Notes under the pieces: model-generated | What the model was told of the DNA's origin: nothing | The model's database searches: none | The model's input: only the letters and a program-made list of their open reading frames with translations | From: Anaerolineae bacterium | GTDB lineage: Bacteria; Chloroflexota; Anaerolineae; Promineifilales; Promineifilaceae | Length of the DNA: 41,138 nucleotides | Direction of reading: 5' to 3' | Assembly: GCA_023382655.1 (NCBI GenBank) | Contig: JAHDWK010000044.1 | Location: 1 to 41,138 of the forward strand | Shown: one piece after another, positions 1 to 6,583 of the stretch | Numbering within the stretch: the first letter of the stretch is position 1 | Layout: the number at the start of each line of letters is the position of its first letter | Position numbers and translations under genes: made by a program

Positions 1-55
1 CTCGGCCGATGCCGGGACGCTCAATGCCTGGAGTGTGCGCATTTGTACGCCGTAA
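1..55 (+). CDS. C-terminal end of an upstream protein, probably a P/Homo B domain (partial)
   Basis: Frame 2 is open from the window edge and reads SADAGTLNAWSVRICTP before TAA at 53-55. The pattern D-x-G-T-L-N-x-W-S followed by a short strand and a terminal Cys-x-Pro resembles the last strand of proprotein-convertase P domains, which often sit at the C-terminus of exported bacterial proteins. Only 17 residues are visible, so the rest of the protein and its function cannot be seen. The stop codon falls at the start of a 14-bp tandem repeat, and a strong terminator follows about 85 bp downstream, which supports this being a real gene end. Confidence 0.55.
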   Translation, partial: SADAGTLNAWSVRICTP

Positions 56-120
56 ACTGTTAGTCGTAATCTGTTAGTCGTAATCTGTTAGCCGTAATCG
101 GTAATCCGTAAATGGTTATC
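51..120. repeat. 14-bp tandem repeat (5 degenerate units)
   Basis: Five successive 14-bp units of the type CGTAATCTGTTAGT run from 51 to 120, the first three nearly identical and the last two diverged. The unit is twice the 7-bp period seen in later junction repeats. It begins within the stop region of the upstream reading frame and ends before the terminator at 139. Confidence 0.8.
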
Positions 121-138
121 GGTTACGGGTCAGCAAAG

Positions 139-168
139 TGGGGTCTCCTGGTGAGACCCCATTTTGTT
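139..168 (+). terminator. Rho-independent terminator
   Basis: A perfect 9-bp stem (TGGGGTCTC, 139-147, with GAGACCCCA, 153-161) around a 5-nt loop is followed directly by TTTTGTT. It ends transcription from the upstream P-domain-like gene just before the folK promoter. Confidence 0.85.
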
Positions 169-195
169 GACAGCCATGACGCGCCGTGTTATAAA
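167..195 (+). promoter_or_regulatory. Sigma-70-type promoter for folK
   Basis: A perfect -35 box TTGACA (167-172) lies 17 bp upstream of TATAAA (190-195). This predicts a start near 202 and a roughly 90-nt leader that carries the repeat hairpin at 252-271. The -35 box overlaps the T-tract of the preceding terminator, so the two transcription units are packed tightly. It could drive folK, the TetR gene and folP, and perhaps the dehydrogenases beyond. Confidence 0.75.
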
Positions 196-251
196 TTGTG
201 CCTGATGCTGCGGTGCGTTATTTAGGGCACTTTTGACAAGAGAAGGTGGCT

Positions 252-290
252 GAGTAATTACCCAATTACTCAAGTACCCAATTACTTAAA
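252..290. repeat. Junction repeat hairpin upstream of folK
   Basis: Arms GAGTAATT (252-259) and AATTACTC (264-271) form a perfect 8-bp hairpin with loop ACCC. A second partial copy (AAGTACCCAATTACTT) continues to 287. It ends 1-2 bp before the folK start codon and displaces any recognisable Shine-Dalgarno sequence. Confidence 0.75.
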
Positions 291-291
291 A

Positions 292-804
292 ATGAGACAC
301 CAGGTATATTTGGGCTTAGGCACCAATTTAGGTCAGCGACGGCACCATCTGGAACGGGCAATAGCCGGTTTGCAGGAGATTGTGTGGATCACGGCCGTAT
401 CCCCCATCTACGAAACCGCCCCCTGGGGTGTCACCGATCAACCCGCTTTTTATAACGCCTGTCTTGCCGGCGCAACTGATTATTCCCCTGTTGAATTCCT
501 CACATTTATCAAAAATTTAGAAATGGAAATGGGGCGTGTGCCCAATATCCCGTGGGGGCCGCGTCTGATTGATATTGATATTTTGCTATTTGACGATCTC
601 GTCCTGCAAATGGGCACGCTCACGATTCCCCATCCCCATTTGCCTGACCGCGCTTTTGTTTTAATCCCATTGGCTGATATTGCTCCGGATGTGGTTCATC
701 CAGAGCTTGATCTGACAATTCAGGAATTGGCTACGGCCGTTTCCCCTGTTGGCATTCGTCGTTTGACCGAACCACTGTGGGTGGATACGGCCGTGATGGT
801 CTGA
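292..804 (+). CDS. folK: 2-amino-4-hydroxy-6-hydroxymethyldihydropteridine pyrophosphokinase (HPPK)
   Basis: HPPK transfers pyrophosphate from ATP to 6-hydroxymethyl-7,8-dihydropterin, the step just before dihydropteroate synthase in folate synthesis. The 170-residue length is normal for a stand-alone enzyme. The N-terminal YLGLGTNLG strand-loop and the signature WGPRLIDIDILLF (about residues 88-100, with the Mg-binding Asp pair at 94 and 96) are intact, as is the HPHLPDRAFVLIPL C-terminal segment. ATG at 292 is chosen because MRHQVYLGLG fits the usual family start; there is no clear Shine-Dalgarno because a repeat hairpin abuts the start. It shares a probable transcript with the TetR gene and folP. 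Confidence 0.95.
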   Translation: MRHQVYLGLGTNLGQRRHHLERAIAGLQEIVWITAVSPIYETAPWGVTDQPAFYNACLAGATDYSPVEFLTFIKNLEMEMGRVPNIPWGPRLIDIDILLFDDLVLQMGTLTIPHPHLPDRAFVLIPLADIAPDVVHPELDLTIQELATAVSPVGIRRLTEPLWVDTAVMV

Positions 805-865
805 ACATTCTCTTTTTTTTGCAAAAAATTGAGTCACCGCTCAACAAATGAGCCAAAACTCAATA

Positions 866-900
866 ACTGCTCACTGTTTACTGCTTACTGTTCACTTGAT
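866..900. repeat. 7-bp tandem repeat before the TetR gene
   Basis: Four to five heptamers of the form ACTGYTY run in tandem (866-872, 873-879, 880-886, 887-893, then ACTTGAT). Reading frame continues upstream of the TetR start through this repeat, so automated callers could wrongly extend the protein to 829. Confidence 0.75.
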
Positions 901-906
901 TTGAAG

Positions 907-1530
907 ATGATAGACACCCTCCCACAAACCCGCCGTGACCGCCGCATTGCTGCTCGCCAGGCACAAATCCTGGATGCCGCCGCCCATGTCTTTAGCCAGA
1001 AAGGGTACCAAAACGCCACCACTAAGGAGATTGCCGAAATGGCCGATGTCTCCGAAGGCACGCTCTATAACTACTTTGCCAACAAACGCGACTTGCTCAT
1101 TGGCGTGGCTCGCGCCTATGCCGATGAGATTATGGCCGACATATCCACTATCCAGCCGGAAGGATATGAAGGTCACCTGGCGCAGTTCATGGCCAATCGC
1201 TTTCGCCGAGGTCAGGAACGTCGCCTCTTCATGGTCTTCCTCTATGAATCACGCTGGAATGAAGATGTGCGCCGCTACTACGTGGAAGAAGCGATGCACC
1301 ACATCATCGCCCAGACGGAGCAAAACATCCGCGACTTGATTGCCCAGGGCACATTGCGCGACGTAGACCCGACCATCGCCGCCCGCACCATGAGCGCCAC
1401 CATCATGGGTTTTGCCGCCCTGTTTGAACTGGGCATCACGGTCAATCATTCGTCACCCGAACTACTGGGCACACAGGTGACAGATATTTTGTGGAATGGC
1501 CTGCGGAATCAGGAGGTGGGAAGTGAGTAG
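907..1530 (+). CDS. TetR/AcrR family transcriptional regulator
   Basis: A 207-residue TetR repressor. The DNA-binding domain covers about residues 17-63 (RQAQILDAAAHVFSQKGY, then the recognition helix region VSEGTLYNYFANKRDLL); the rest is a helical ligand-binding domain. ATG at 907 is preferred over ATG at 829 because residues encoded upstream come from a heptamer repeat, while MIDTLPQTRRDRR looks like a genuine N-terminus. Its stop overlaps the proposed GTG start of folP. It lies between folate genes but just upstream of beta-oxidation genes, so a FadR-type role sensing acyl-CoA is a reasonable inference with no direct proof. Confidence 0.9.
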   Translation: MIDTLPQTRRDRRIAARQAQILDAAAHVFSQKGYQNATTKEIAEMADVSEGTLYNYFANKRDLLIGVARAYADEIMADISTIQPEGYEGHLAQFMANRFRRGQERRLFMVFLYESRWNEDVRRYYVEEAMHHIIAQTEQNIRDLIAQGTLRDVDPTIAARTMSATIMGFAALFELGITVNHSSPELLGTQVTDILWNGLRNQEVGSE

Positions 1531-2485
1531 TGACCAGTTATCAGTTAGCAGTGAGCAGTGGACAGTGGGCAGTGAGCAGTTAGCAGTTAGCAGTAATCCA
1601 CTGACTGCTGACTGCTCACCGCTTACTGCTCACTCTCTTTTCGCCTGGGGCCAGCGAACCTACGTTATGGGCATTATCAATGCCACGCCGGACAGTTTTT
1701 CGGGGGATGGGTTGGCCGTGGGTGATGATTGGGTGGCCACGGCCGTGCGCCAGGCTCAACAGTTCGCAGCCGATAGGGCCGATATTCTGGACATCGGCGG
1801 CGAAAGTACCCGGCCGGGTAGCCAGCCCATTACGGCCGCAGAAGAGTTAGCGCGGGTGATTCCGGTGATCACGGCCGTGTGCCAGACCGTTGACCTGCCC
1901 ATCTCCATAGACACCTACCGCGCCGCTGTAGCCGAAGCAGCATTGCAGGCCGGGGCTAACTGGGTGAATGACGTGTGGGGGTTACGGATGGACGGCCGTC
2001 TGGCCGAAGTGGTCGCCGCCGTCGGCTGCCCCATCGTCCTCATGCACAACCGCAGCAAACCCAAAAATGTAGAACAGCAAGACAAATTGGGCGGCCGTTA
2101 CGTGGGCATGGAATACGGCGACTTGATCGGCGACATCAAACGCGAATTGCAAGAAAGTATCCATCTGGCGCTGGCGTCCGGGGTGCGTGAATCCCAAATC
2201 ATCATTGACCCTGGCATTGGTTTTGGCAAGACGGTAGACCAAAACTTGCAGTTACTTAACCAGCTAGACCAGTTAAAGGCGCTCGGGTTCCCCATTTTAT
2301 TGGGCACGAGTCGCAAATCTTTTATCGGCTACTCGCTCGATCTGCCACCAGACGAGCGCATGGAAGGCACCGCCGCCACCATCGCCATCGGCATTGACCG
2401 GGGCGCGGACATTGTGCGTGTGCATGATGTGAAGGCTATGGCGCGGGTGGCGCGGATGGTGGATAGGATTGTAAGAGGTAATTAG
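1523..2485 (+). CDS. folP: Dihydropteroate synthase with a repeat-encoded N-terminal extension
   Basis: DHPS condenses the pterin pyrophosphate made by HPPK with p-aminobenzoate to give dihydropteroate. The TIM-barrel motifs are complete: MGIINATPDSFSGDG, DIGGESTRPGSQPI, ISIDTYRAAVAEAAL, VNDVWG, VLMHN, IIDPGIGFGKT, LGTSRKSFIG and a C-terminal RVHDV. GTG at 1523 is chosen because AGGAGG (1511-1516) lies 6 nt upstream; it overlaps the TetR stop. The first about 38 residues are then encoded by the heptamer repeat and show a 7-residue period (QLSVSSE, QWTVGSE, QLAVSSN). The conserved fold begins at FAWGQRTYVMG. A start inside the repeat (GTG near 1565) is possible. The stop TAG lies at the edge of the next repeat cluster. 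Confidence 0.93.
   Translation: MSSDQLSVSSEQWTVGSEQLAVSSNPLTADCSPLTAHSLFAWGQRTYVMGIINATPDSFSGDGLAVGDDWVATAVRQAQQFAADRADILDIGGESTRPGSQPITAAEELARVIPVITAVCQTVDLPISIDTYRAAVAEAALQAGANWVNDVWGLRMDGRLAEVVAAVGCPIVLMHNRSKPKNVEQQDKLGGRYVGMEYGDLIGDIKRELQESIHLALASGVRESQIIIDPGIGFGKTVDQNLQLLNQLDQLKALGFPILLGTSRKSFIGYSLDLPPDERMEGTAATIAIGIDRGADIVRVHDVKAMARVARMVDRIVRGN
1535..1635. repeat. 7-bp tandem repeat with inverted second half, inside the folP 5' end
   Basis: Nine heptamers of the form CAGTKRN run from 1535 to 1597, then CCA, then five heptamers in the complementary orientation (CTGACTG, CTGACTG, CTCACCG, CTTACTG, CTCACTC; 1601-1635). The two halves can fold into one long hairpin. The repeat sits downstream of a good ribosome binding site and in frame with folP, so it appears to be translated. 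Confidence 0.9.
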
Positions 2486-2520
2486 GTAATTGAGTAATTG
2501 AGTAATTATCCAATTACCCA
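2478..2520. repeat. 8-bp tandem repeat between folP and acyl-CoA dehydrogenase
   Basis: Units of GTAATTRR repeat four times (about 2478-2509) and are followed by CCAATTACCCA. A hairpin pairs GTAATT (2502-2507) with AATTAC (2512-2517). The folP stop codon (TAG, 2483-2485) is part of this repeat. Confidence 0.75.
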
Positions 2521-2536
2521 TTTCAGGAGTAGAGCC

Positions 2537-3628
2537 ATGTTAAATTTTGAATTGGATCAGGAACAGAAAATGCTGACCGACGCCATTGGCCGGTTGGCGA
2601 ATGAGCGAATGCGCAAGGTGAGCCGTGACGCCGACGAGGAAGGACATATCCCGCCAGAAGCGGCGCAGGCCGGCTGGGATTTGGGGCTGCTGCCCACCGG
2701 CATTCCCGAAGCCTATGGTGGCTTTGGTGAGTATTCGGTAATGACTAATGTGCTGGCGGTGGAGGAGTTGGCCTTTGGCGATCTGGCGATTGCTTCCCAC
2801 ATTTTATCACCCAACAATGTCGCCATTCCCCTGCTGCTGTGTGGCACGGAGGCGCAAAAAGAGGCGCATCTGCCACTCTTTTGCGAGGAGACCATGCCCC
2901 ACGTCACGGCCGCCATGCAGGAGCCGGGTTTGCACTATAACGCCCGGAATTTGAAGACAACGGCCGTACTCGCCAACGACCATTACACCCTCAACGGCAA
3001 AAAGAGCCTGGTACCGCTGGCCGATACCGCGGAAACGTTTCTCATCTATGCCGATGAAGACGGCCGTACCCAGGCCTTTTTTGTGCCCGCCGATGCCGCC
3101 GGCCTGACGGTGGGTGAGCGCGAAAAACTGATGGGCCTCAAGGCGCTGCCCACTTTCACCCTGACGCTAGACAATGTGCAGGTCCCGGTCGAGAACCGGT
3201 TGGGCGGCGACGCTGGCTGTGACATTGACCTCCTTTTGAACCACAGCCGGGTAGCGTTGGCAGCGGCGGCGGTAGGCGTGGCCCGCGCCGGGTATGAATA
3301 TGCCCGCGACTATGCCAAGCAGCGCATCCAGTTTGGTGAACCCATCGCCCATCGTCAATCTATCGCCTTCATGCTGGCAGAGATGGCGATTGATATTGAC
3401 GGGGCACGCATGATGGTGTGGGAAGCAGCCTGGCTGCTGGATCAGAGCAAGGACGCTACGAAGGAAACGGCCGTGATGAAACATTTTGTGGACGATATGG
3501 TCGTGCGGGTGGCCGACCAGGCGCTGCAAATCCTGGGCGGCTACGGCTACATCCGCGAATACCCGGTGGAACTGTGGCTGCGCAATGCGCGTGGGTTTGT
3601 GCAGTGGGATGGGTTGGTAATTGTGTAA
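2537..3628 (+). CDS. Acyl-CoA dehydrogenase (first of two)
   Basis: FAD-dependent enzyme catalysing the first beta-oxidation step (acyl-CoA to trans-2-enoyl-CoA), electrons normally passing to ETF. The 363 residues contain the N-terminal helical part (LDQEQKMLTDAIGRLANERM), the middle beta domain (ITAAMQEPG-like segment, then LNGKKSLV) and the C-terminal helices ending GGYGYIREYPVELWLRNARG. The C-terminus is shorter than in classical members, stopping at WDGLVIV where many have an EGT-x-x-I motif. ATG 2537 follows CAGGAG by 6 nt; an upstream in-frame ATG (2498) lies in the repeat and is rejected. The substrate (chain length or branched acid) cannot be read from sequence. Confidence 0.9.
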   Translation: MLNFELDQEQKMLTDAIGRLANERMRKVSRDADEEGHIPPEAAQAGWDLGLLPTGIPEAYGGFGEYSVMTNVLAVEELAFGDLAIASHILSPNNVAIPLLLCGTEAQKEAHLPLFCEETMPHVTAAMQEPGLHYNARNLKTTAVLANDHYTLNGKKSLVPLADTAETFLIYADEDGRTQAFFVPADAAGLTVGEREKLMGLKALPTFTLTLDNVQVPVENRLGGDAGCDIDLLLNHSRVALAAAAVGVARAGYEYARDYAKQRIQFGEPIAHRQSIAFMLAEMAIDIDGARMMVWEAAWLLDQSKDATKETAVMKHFVDDMVVRVADQALQILGGYGYIREYPVELWLRNARGFVQWDGLVIV

Positions 3629-3690
3629 TTGGGATATTGGGATATTGAGATATTGCCCAATATCCCAATATCCTAATATCTCAATATCTT
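3617..3690. repeat. 8-bp tandem repeat with inverted half between the dehydrogenase genes
   Basis: Three units GGGATATT/GAGATATT are followed by CCCAATAT, CCCAATAT, CCTAATAT, CTCAATAT, giving a hairpin of about 60 nt. The preceding GTAATTGTGTAATT (3617-3630) is a second repeat type and includes the TAA stop of the first dehydrogenase. Confidence 0.85.
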
Positions 3691-3703
3691 TATGAGGTAT
3701 GCC

Positions 3704-4954
3704 ATGATTAGCTTTGAAATTCCCGAAAAAATCAAAAATCAAACTGCCATGACGGAAATGGTGGCCAAACAGGTGATGCGCCCTTACTCGCGCCATTATG
3801 ATGAACACGAACATGAACGGCCGAAAGAGTTCATCGAGATGATGTGGCCGATTGTGAAGCAGCAGAACAAGGCGCAGATTGATCGATTGAAAGCCAACGG
3901 CTCTGCCCCCAAACGAGAAGGCCCCAATACCACTTTTCTCGGCCTCATTCTGAACATTGAAATGTTGAGCTACGGCGACGCCGGGCAGTATTTGTGCATT
4001 CCCACCGGTGGGTTGGGCGGCGCGGCTGTGGAAGCGGTGGGCACCACCGAACAAAAAATCCGCTTCATGTCCCGCTTTGCGGAAGGGGACAAGCCGGCCT
4101 GGGGCGCCATGGCCATTACCGAGCCGGACGCCGGCTCCGATAACAGTTCCATGCGCACCACGGCCGTGCTCGACCCCGAAACCAACGAATGGATCATCAA
4201 CGGCGAAAAAATCTTTATCACCAGTGGCGCGCTGGCGCTGGCGGAGTCCGATGGCTTTTGTGTGGTTTGGGCGACGGTTGACCCCGCAGCTGGCCGCAAG
4301 GGGATCAAATCCTTTGTGGTGGAAGCCAATACACCGGGCGTTAGCGTCAGTCCGGGCCTGGACAAGTTGGGCATTCGCGCCAGTGATACCGTCGTCCTCT
4401 CCTTCCAGGATGCCCGCATCCCGTATGACAACCTGCTGGGTAGCGCGGAAGTGAAAGAGGCGGACACCAGCAAAGGGTTCCAGGGGGCGATGAAGACGTT
4501 TGACGCCAGCCGCCCGGCGGTGGCGGCCAGTGCCGTAGGCATTGCCCGCGCCGCGTTGGAGTTCACCAAAGAAACATTGGCGGCGGAAGGGATTGTGGTA
4601 GATTATACGAAGCCGCGCCACCAGTTAACGGCCGTCGAACGCGACCTGCTGGAAATGGAAGCTCTCTGGAAAACAGCCTGGCTGCTGACCCTCAAATCCA
4701 CCGAAGCGATCATGTACGGCCGGGGCAACCGCTTGGAAGCGTCCATGGCCAAGGCTCATGCTGGTACGGCCGTGACCCGCATCACCCAAAAAGCGGTGGA
4801 ACTGCTTGGCCCGCTCGGCTATAGCCGCGAAACGTTGGCCGAGAAGTGGATGCGCGATGCCAAGATCAACGACATCTACGAAGGAACCCGCCAGATCAAC
4901 CTGCTCATCGTCGCCCGTTCCATCCTCGGCTACTCCCGCCGCGAGTTGAAGTAA
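3704..4954 (+). CDS. Acyl-CoA dehydrogenase (second of two)
   Basis: A complete acyl-CoA dehydrogenase of 416 residues. Visible signatures are AITEPDAGSDNSSMRTTA (flavin/substrate contact region), INGEKIFITSGALA, the C-terminal arginine-rich helix region and the ending IYEGTRQINLLIVARSILG. The catalytic glutamate position is probably the Glu of YEGT or its equivalent in the middle of the last helical bundle; I cannot decide this without alignment. ATG 3704 has GAGG six bases upstream; ATG 3692 would place the start in front of that site. It is in the same direction as its neighbour and probably works with it on different acyl-CoA substrates. Confidence 0.93.
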   Translation: MISFEIPEKIKNQTAMTEMVAKQVMRPYSRHYDEHEHERPKEFIEMMWPIVKQQNKAQIDRLKANGSAPKREGPNTTFLGLILNIEMLSYGDAGQYLCIPTGGLGGAAVEAVGTTEQKIRFMSRFAEGDKPAWGAMAITEPDAGSDNSSMRTTAVLDPETNEWIINGEKIFITSGALALAESDGFCVVWATVDPAAGRKGIKSFVVEANTPGVSVSPGLDKLGIRASDTVVLSFQDARIPYDNLLGSAEVKEADTSKGFQGAMKTFDASRPAVAASAVGIARAALEFTKETLAAEGIVVDYTKPRHQLTAVERDLLEMEALWKTAWLLTLKSTEAIMYGRGNRLEASMAKAHAGTAVTRITQKAVELLGPLGYSRETLAEKWMRDAKINDIYEGTRQINLLIVARSILGYSRRELK

Positions 4955-4956
4955 GG

Positions 4957-5020
4957 GGATGAGAGATTTGGAGATTGGGATATTAAATCTCGTAATCTCC
5001 CAATCTCTCAATCTCCAATA
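4957..5020. repeat. 7-8 bp repeat hairpin after the second dehydrogenase
   Basis: GAGATTTG, GAGATTGG and GATATTAA are followed by AATCTC-rich units in the opposite sense (AATCTCGT, AATCTCCC, AATCTCTC, AATCTCC). This is the last member of the junction-repeat series and separates the metabolic genes from the toxin-antitoxin genes. Confidence 0.8.
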
Positions 5021-5027
5021 CTATCAG

Positions 5028-5041
5028 GTATAAGGTATACT
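5028..5041 (+). promoter_or_regulatory. Possible -10 box and operator of the toxin-antitoxin operon
   Basis: TATACT (5036-5041) resembles a -10 box, and GTATA (5028-5032) and TATAC (5036-5040) form an inverted repeat overlapping it. AGGTATA is also repeated directly. An operator overlapping the promoter fits autoregulated YefM-type modules. No convincing -35 box is visible 17 bp upstream. Confidence 0.35.
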
Positions 5042-5073
5042 AGCCCAGAATCTGTGATTGTCTGGAGGATGGT

Positions 5074-5331
5074 ATGGAAACAATAACGGCCATTCGCGCC
5101 CAATCTTCACTGCAAGAGCTATTGCGTTCAACAATCAGAGAACACAAGCTTTACCGTATTGCTGCTGAAGATGGAGGTGCTGTGCTGCTTTCTGAAGCAG
5201 AGTATGAAAGCCTGATCGAGACACTTGAGCTGCTGTCACAGCCTGGTCTATATGAAAGTATCAAACAAGCTGACAAAGAAATCAGGGAGGGCGATACCTA
5301 TTCATTGGATGAGGTTTTTGGTGAGGCATGA
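5074..5331 (+). CDS. Type II antitoxin, Phd/YefM family
   Basis: An 85-residue protein with the N-terminal DNA-binding fold of the Phd/YefM family and the typical ILLSEAEYESLIETLELL-like segment (here AVLLSEAEYESL at about residues 46-57). The acidic C-terminal tail ending DEVFGEA would wrap the toxin. GGAGG at 5063-5067 sits at good distance from ATG 5074. The last bases overlap the toxin start (ATGA), which is the standard arrangement for translational coupling. Confidence 0.88.
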   Translation: METITAIRAQSSLQELLRSTIREHKLYRIAAEDGGAVLLSEAEYESLIETLELLSQPGLYESIKQADKEIREGDTYSLDEVFGEA

Positions 5332-5588
5332 ACGGCCGTTACGAAATCCGTATTACCAGACAATCGCAAAAAGACATCGAAAAGCTAACGCCCAGATTGC
5401 GCCAACGGCTGCAAACGATCCTGACAGAAGTGATTGCCGAAAATCCATATGAGGGCAAAAAGTTGTTGGGCGATCTGACTGGAAATTATTCCTATCGTCT
5501 GACTTACCAGGATAGAATTGTTTACAGCACTGATGAAGAGGAACGCATCATCTACATTAAACGAGCGCGTACCCATTATGGGGAGTAG
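5328..5588 (+). CDS. Type II toxin, RelE/YoeB superfamily
   Basis: An 86-residue mRNA interferase candidate. It has the RelE-fold pattern YEIRITRQSQKDIEKL, ENPYEGKKLLGDLTG, YRLTYQDRIVYS and the terminal IIYIKRARTHYGE. The C-terminal His83-Tyr84 pair matches the position of the catalytic His/Tyr of YoeB-type toxins, with Arg57 or Arg63 and Glu42 as other candidates. The start overlaps the antitoxin stop by 4 nt. Members of this family cleave mRNA in the ribosome and are held inactive by the partner antitoxin. Confidence 0.88.
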   Translation: MNGRYEIRITRQSQKDIEKLTPRLRQRLQTILTEVIAENPYEGKKLLGDLTGNYSYRLTYQDRIVYSTDEEERIIYIKRARTHYGE

Positions 5589-5592
5589 AGAA

Positions 5593-5886
5593 ATGATGGA
5601 AATGACCGCCAAAGGTATTCCGGTTTCGTTACGGCCGTACTTCCAGGAATACAACCTGGATGACCTCGACCCGGCCCAGGACGCCTTCACGGTCATCGAA
5701 CGTACCCTGATGCACGGGACTTGTGATGAACTGCGCTGGTTGTTTCAGGTGTACGGCCGTGAGCAATTACGCGACTGGACGATAAAGGCAGGCTGGCGAA
5801 TTCTGCCGCGCCGCCGTGTCGCACTTTGGGCAGCCTATTTTGACTTAAAAGACTTGCCCAAACGAAACAATGCATGGCCGTATTAA
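5593..5886 (+). CDS. DUF6922-like protein, probable antitoxin partner of AbiEii toxin
   Basis: A 97-residue protein beginning MMEMTAKGIPVSLRPYF. The pattern (LRPYFQEY, DDLDPAQDAFTVIERTL, GTCDELRWLFQVYG, RRVALWAAYFDL) resembles small proteins of the DUF6922 type, which are commonly encoded just upstream of AbiEii/AbiGii nucleotidyltransferase toxins. ATG 5593 (or 5596) lies 5 bp after the upstream toxin stop. It overlaps the next gene by 13 bp, implying coupled translation. The antitoxin role is inferred from pairing; the family identification is from memory of its pattern. Confidence 0.75.
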   Translation: MMEMTAKGIPVSLRPYFQEYNLDDLDPAQDAFTVIERTLMHGTCDELRWLFQVYGREQLRDWTIKAGWRILPRRRVALWAAYFDLKDLPKRNNAWPY

Positions 5887-6536
5887 CCAATCCACATTGG
5901 GAAACTGTACCTCCCATGCTTCAAAAGATTTTGCGAACTGTTGGACAGTATCCCTTTGCCCGCCGATTTTATCTGGCGGGCGGCACAGCTTTGGCCTTGC
6001 AATTAGGACATCGCTATTCTGTTGATCTGGACTTTTTTTCTGCCGATGATGATCTATCTGAGCACAGCCGCCATGAAATAGCTGACGGCTTGAGTGAGCA
6101 TTTTTCACTGGAGGTTGATTCGGGTGGATTAGGGCACATGCAAATTGATATTCAAGGAAATTTTGTGGCATTTATGAGCTATGGCTACCCCCTTTTGGCG
6201 CCTACCTGGACTTTAGAAGGCATTCAGTTAGCGAATTTGCTGGACATTGGCTTGATGAAAATGGATGCGATTGCCGGTCGGGGTAGTCGTAAAGATTTTT
6301 ATGACCTCTACTTTATTGCCCGGCAAATCCCGCTCGCCCAAATTCTGGAACAGGGCAAAGACAAATATCCAACCATTCGTGACTTCAAGACTATGGCCCT
6401 GGCAGCTATGGTGGACTTTGAAAACGCAGACGCACAAACTGAAATTCAGACCAATCCACCGGTAATCTGGGACGATGTAAAGGCTTTTTTTGTCAATGAA
6501 GTCCGGGTGATGGGCCGCGCCTGGTTTGAAACATAA
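5874..6536 (+). CDS. Nucleotidyltransferase toxin, AbiEii/AbiGii family
   Basis: A 220-residue protein with the nucleotidyltransferase core: FYLAGGTALALQLGHR (Gly36-Gly37 loop) followed by SVDLDFFS with the metal-binding pair Asp51 and Asp53, then ANLLDIGLMKMDAIAGRGSRKDFYDLYFI, the conserved Lys/Asp-rich segment of this family. AbiEii-type proteins act as toxins by adding nucleotides to RNA targets and work in phage defence and plasmid maintenance. The whole 5.0-6.5 kb module interrupts what would otherwise be a continuous run of beta-oxidation genes. Confidence 0.88.
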   Translation: MAVLTNPHWETVPPMLQKILRTVGQYPFARRFYLAGGTALALQLGHRYSVDLDFFSADDDLSEHSRHEIADGLSEHFSLEVDSGGLGHMQIDIQGNFVAFMSYGYPLLAPTWTLEGIQLANLLDIGLMKMDAIAGRGSRKDFYDLYFIARQIPLAQILEQGKDKYPTIRDFKTMALAAMVDFENADAQTEIQTNPPVIWDDVKAFFVNEVRVMGRAWFET

Positions 6537-6544
6537 ATTCGTAA

Positions 6545-6563
6545 CGCGATTTGCCAAATCGCG
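6545..6563. repeat. Palindromic repeat upstream of fadN
   Basis: Arms CGCGATTT (6545-6552) and AAATCGCG (6556-6563) flank the loop GCC. The core is shared with the longer palindrome upstream of fadA at 8993, so both belong to one dispersed family. It lies just in front of the fadN ribosome binding site. Confidence 0.7.
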
Positions 6564-6583
6564 CCACTTTGAAGGAGAAGCAC

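Noticed and set aside
829..906. Extended N-terminus of the TetR protein
   Set aside because: The extra residues come from a heptamer repeat and no ribosome binding site precedes ATG 829; ATG 907 gives the normal family start.
3167..4621. A 484-codon minus-strand frame across both acyl-CoA dehydrogenase genes
   Set aside because: It crosses the repeat junction and two conserved genes on the other strand and shows no domain; antisense shadow.
51..5020. Junction repeats considered as CRISPR arrays
   Set aside because: The units are 7-14 bp, directly adjacent without spacers, and no cas genes are in the window.
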